From Nymphaea colorata (lineage: Eukaryota; Streptophyta; Magnoliopsida; Nymphaeales; Nymphaeaceae): DNA of 64,000 nucleotides. Each line of letters starts with the position of its first letter. The first letter of the stretch is position 1. The notes under the pieces were generated by a model, which saw only the letters and a program-made list of their open reading frames with translations, did no database searches and was not told the origin of the DNA. The position numbers and the translations under genes are program-made. This document shows positions 62,379 through 64,000 of this stretch, piece by piece. The stretch covers positions 10,564,417-10,628,416 of the forward strand of contig NC_045149.1 in NCBI RefSeq assembly GCF_008831285.2, given 5' to 3'.

Positions 62379-63583
62379 TTGCATTATCAATTGCTTGTTT
62401 GGATGAGATATGATGTTTTACCTTGTCTCCATACCATGTTCAAACCCAATGTCAAAGCTCTTCTCGAGTCTCTATTGGGTCAATTCATGTCGACGTCTAA
62501 TACTTTCTCTTGTCCAGATGGACTCAGAAAGCATTTTTCATATGACCACATCCTATTCGGGTCGTGTCAAGGTCGATCCAGACTTCGCATCATCCCAAGT
62601 AGAGTCTACCTACCTCAGTGGTATCTTTCATGGCGCCCAACTTTTCGGTGTATGTTTCCGGACCACTTAAAAGATTGCGATCATGAAGAAGCAGTCAGTC
62701 AGAGATGGAACCCAAAGACCAATATATTCTGGTTTCTATGGGGTGAAATGACAATCACTCTTGATGAGTTTTCCAACATTATGGATTTTCCAGAACCAAA
62801 AGGTGACCCAAGAGGACCAATTGAAGACAAGTTCCTTGTAAACCAAGGTCAAGTCAAAACTCTAGAAGTGATTCGTAAACTCACAGAGAAACGAAGTTGC
62901 CCTTTTCTAGAGAAATATGGACATCTATATCTTCAACTATAAGAACTTGGTGAAACATATTCCCAATATGTCAACCCTACTTCACTATTTAGAAGTGTTG
63001 CAGACAAGTACAAAACTCTATGGTGACTTGAACCGTGGGTCTCGTATTCTTCAACAATCAAGAACACATAATGGATTTATGCACAGCTCGCCTCTTCAGA
63101 AAATGGGGGCATGTCAAAATCCATCACATTTCCATAGCAATGGCAGCCTTAGCATTCCTTTACAGAGAGCTGACCAAATTTTCAATTGGGGATGCAAACT
63201 CGATAGAAGGATATATCTTCACACTACAAGTATGGCTCTACAAACATGTGGGGCCACAATTATGCTACTTTCAAAACACCAACGGCTAGTTATCTAGTAT
63301 GAAGCACTACCTCAGGAAGATGGAGGAAGTGGATGACTCAGCCATCATTTGGGACTTCTTTGATCAAGAAGTCATCAAGTCAAGATATACCTACAACCTA
63401 GTCAGAAGAAGTCTTCTATTGGAGCCATTTTTCATAGTTAAATACCTTCCAGAGCGTTACCTCAGACAAGTCTCACTGCGTCAAAGGAAAACATATCCAA
63501 TTGAATCAGAAGGAGCCATCATAGAGTGTGAACTAGATATCGACGAGTGGTCGGGGAGATACACCTACGCCCAACAACGTTGA
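62379..63583 (+). pseudogene. PMD-like ORF of the + strand Tat element
   Basis: Resembles the plant mobile domain, a domain of unknown biochemistry found in MAIN/MAIL1 proteins and in transposons. Piece 1 (62379-62942) contains LPQWYLSWRPTFRCMFP and NPKTNIFWFLWGEMTITLDE, which resembles the family's F.FGEMT.TL.D motif. Piece 2 (63035-63583, different frame) contains ARLFRKWGHVKIHH, AMAALAFLYRELTKFSIG, LQVWLYKHVGPQ, DDSAIIWDFFD and EPFFIVKYLPERYLRQVSLRQ. A TAA at 62940, a frame change before 63035 and a TAG at 63287 break it. It aligns block by block with 50088-51000 on the other strand. It lies between the primer site and a second frame, where some long Ty3/Gypsy elements carry an extra ORF before gag. 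Confidence 0.75.
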
Positions 63584-63873
63584 CAATCGTTTGCTCACTT
63601 GTATCTTGTCCTTGGTCCCGGAATGAGTCCTGAATATGTAAAATGGTGGGATGAAGTCCACCCATCTATCCTTCTGTCCTAGATTGTCATGTCTAGTTCA
63701 TTGTGATTAAGAGAAAATTTGTCAAGTTTTGTCAAGTTGTGTTGAACTTTGTCAAGTCTTGTCAATCTCATCATTCTTTCAATATGCAATCAAAATTTTT
63801 CAGTTTGTCATATATACAAATGATCCCTCATTAATTCAAATCGTACCATTTTCAATTTTTTCATCCCACAAGG

Positions 63874-64000
63874 ATGACATCTAAAGATCAAACATCAAAG
63901 GCCTTTAAGGAAGTAAATCCAGAACTCACTGAGGCAAAATGTCCAGAGTTCATCCAAATAAGAAAGCAAGATAAACCGTCACTTTTGATTAATGATCCGA
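63874..64000 (+). CDS. Start of a second retroelement ORF (possible gag), cut by window end
   Basis: ATG at 63874 opens a frame (MTSKDQTSKAFKEVNPEL, then charged residues) that stays open to the last base, 42 codons. It follows the PMD-like ORF by 290 bp. The position suggests gag or a gag-pol start, but no domain is visible yet. Confidence 0.45.
   Translation, partial: MTSKDQTSKAFKEVNPELTEAKCPEFIQIRKQDKPSLLINDP

Larger units (their letters stand above)
57825..64000 (+). mobile_element. Tat/Ogre-type LTR retrotransposon, 5' half
   Basis: Consists of a 3.95-kb LTR, a primer-site region, a leader of about 600 bp, a broken PMD-like frame and the start of a second frame that runs off the window. 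The long LTR and sequence shared with the - strand element at 47-52 kb place it in the same family. Its pol region and 3' LTR, if present, lie beyond position 64000; the flanking 5 bp on the left are GTGGC (57820-57824). Confidence 0.75.

Overview
The window is nuclear DNA from a flowering plant. It has spliceosomal introns, AT-rich non-coding sequence (roughly two thirds AT by eye), TA/CA/GA microsatellites, long-terminal-repeat (LTR) retrotransposons and a complete kiwellin gene. I cannot resolve the lineage further. There are no bacterial operons, rRNA genes, CRISPR arrays or convincing tRNA genes. The region is gene-poor: I can defend one intact protein-coding gene, and most of the rest is gene relics and nested mobile elements.

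Layout. 1-12 kb (+ strand): pieces of three unrelated genes lie in a row in the same orientation with introns kept. They are the end of an unrecognised protein (1428-1780, frame broken), the first two exons of an OSCA/CSC1-like channel (7490-8625, with a stop and a frameshift) and two internal exons of the ER protein NOMO (9839-9925 and 11603-11659). None is accompanied by the rest of its gene. 12.7-25 kb: AT-rich repeats, a candidate 2-kb DNA element, a hAT-like MITE and many exact two-copy tandem duplications. 25.6-32.9 kb: an LTR-type block duplicated as units of about 1.45 kb and interrupted by a 3,009-bp LTR insertion flanked by GTACA. 32.9-36.9 kb: a kiwellin 5' relic, a 558-bp dispersed repeat and an unrecognised 161-codon open frame. 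42.4-43.0 kb: the intact kiwellin gene. 46.8-47.0 kb: a kiwellin pseudogene cut directly into a retroelement integrase. 47.0-52.2 kb and beyond (- strand): a decayed Ty3/Gypsy element of Tat/Ogre type, with a 181-bp TRIM-like solo LTR inserted in its integrase. 57.8-64.0 kb (+ strand): the 5' half of a related element with a 3.95-kb LTR.

How it fits together. The two Tat-type elements share the end of the LTR, the primer-site region and an open frame upstream of pol or gag that resembles the plant mobile domain (PMD). This shared PMD-like frame is the most interesting feature. The kiwellin gene, its relics and two pairs of dispersed direct repeats suggest an old duplicated kiwellin neighbourhood later broken up by retrotransposons. 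The 0-12 kb chimera of gene fragments looks like gene capture by a mobile element or debris of rearrangement. All family names are from motif recognition by eye; no database search was run.
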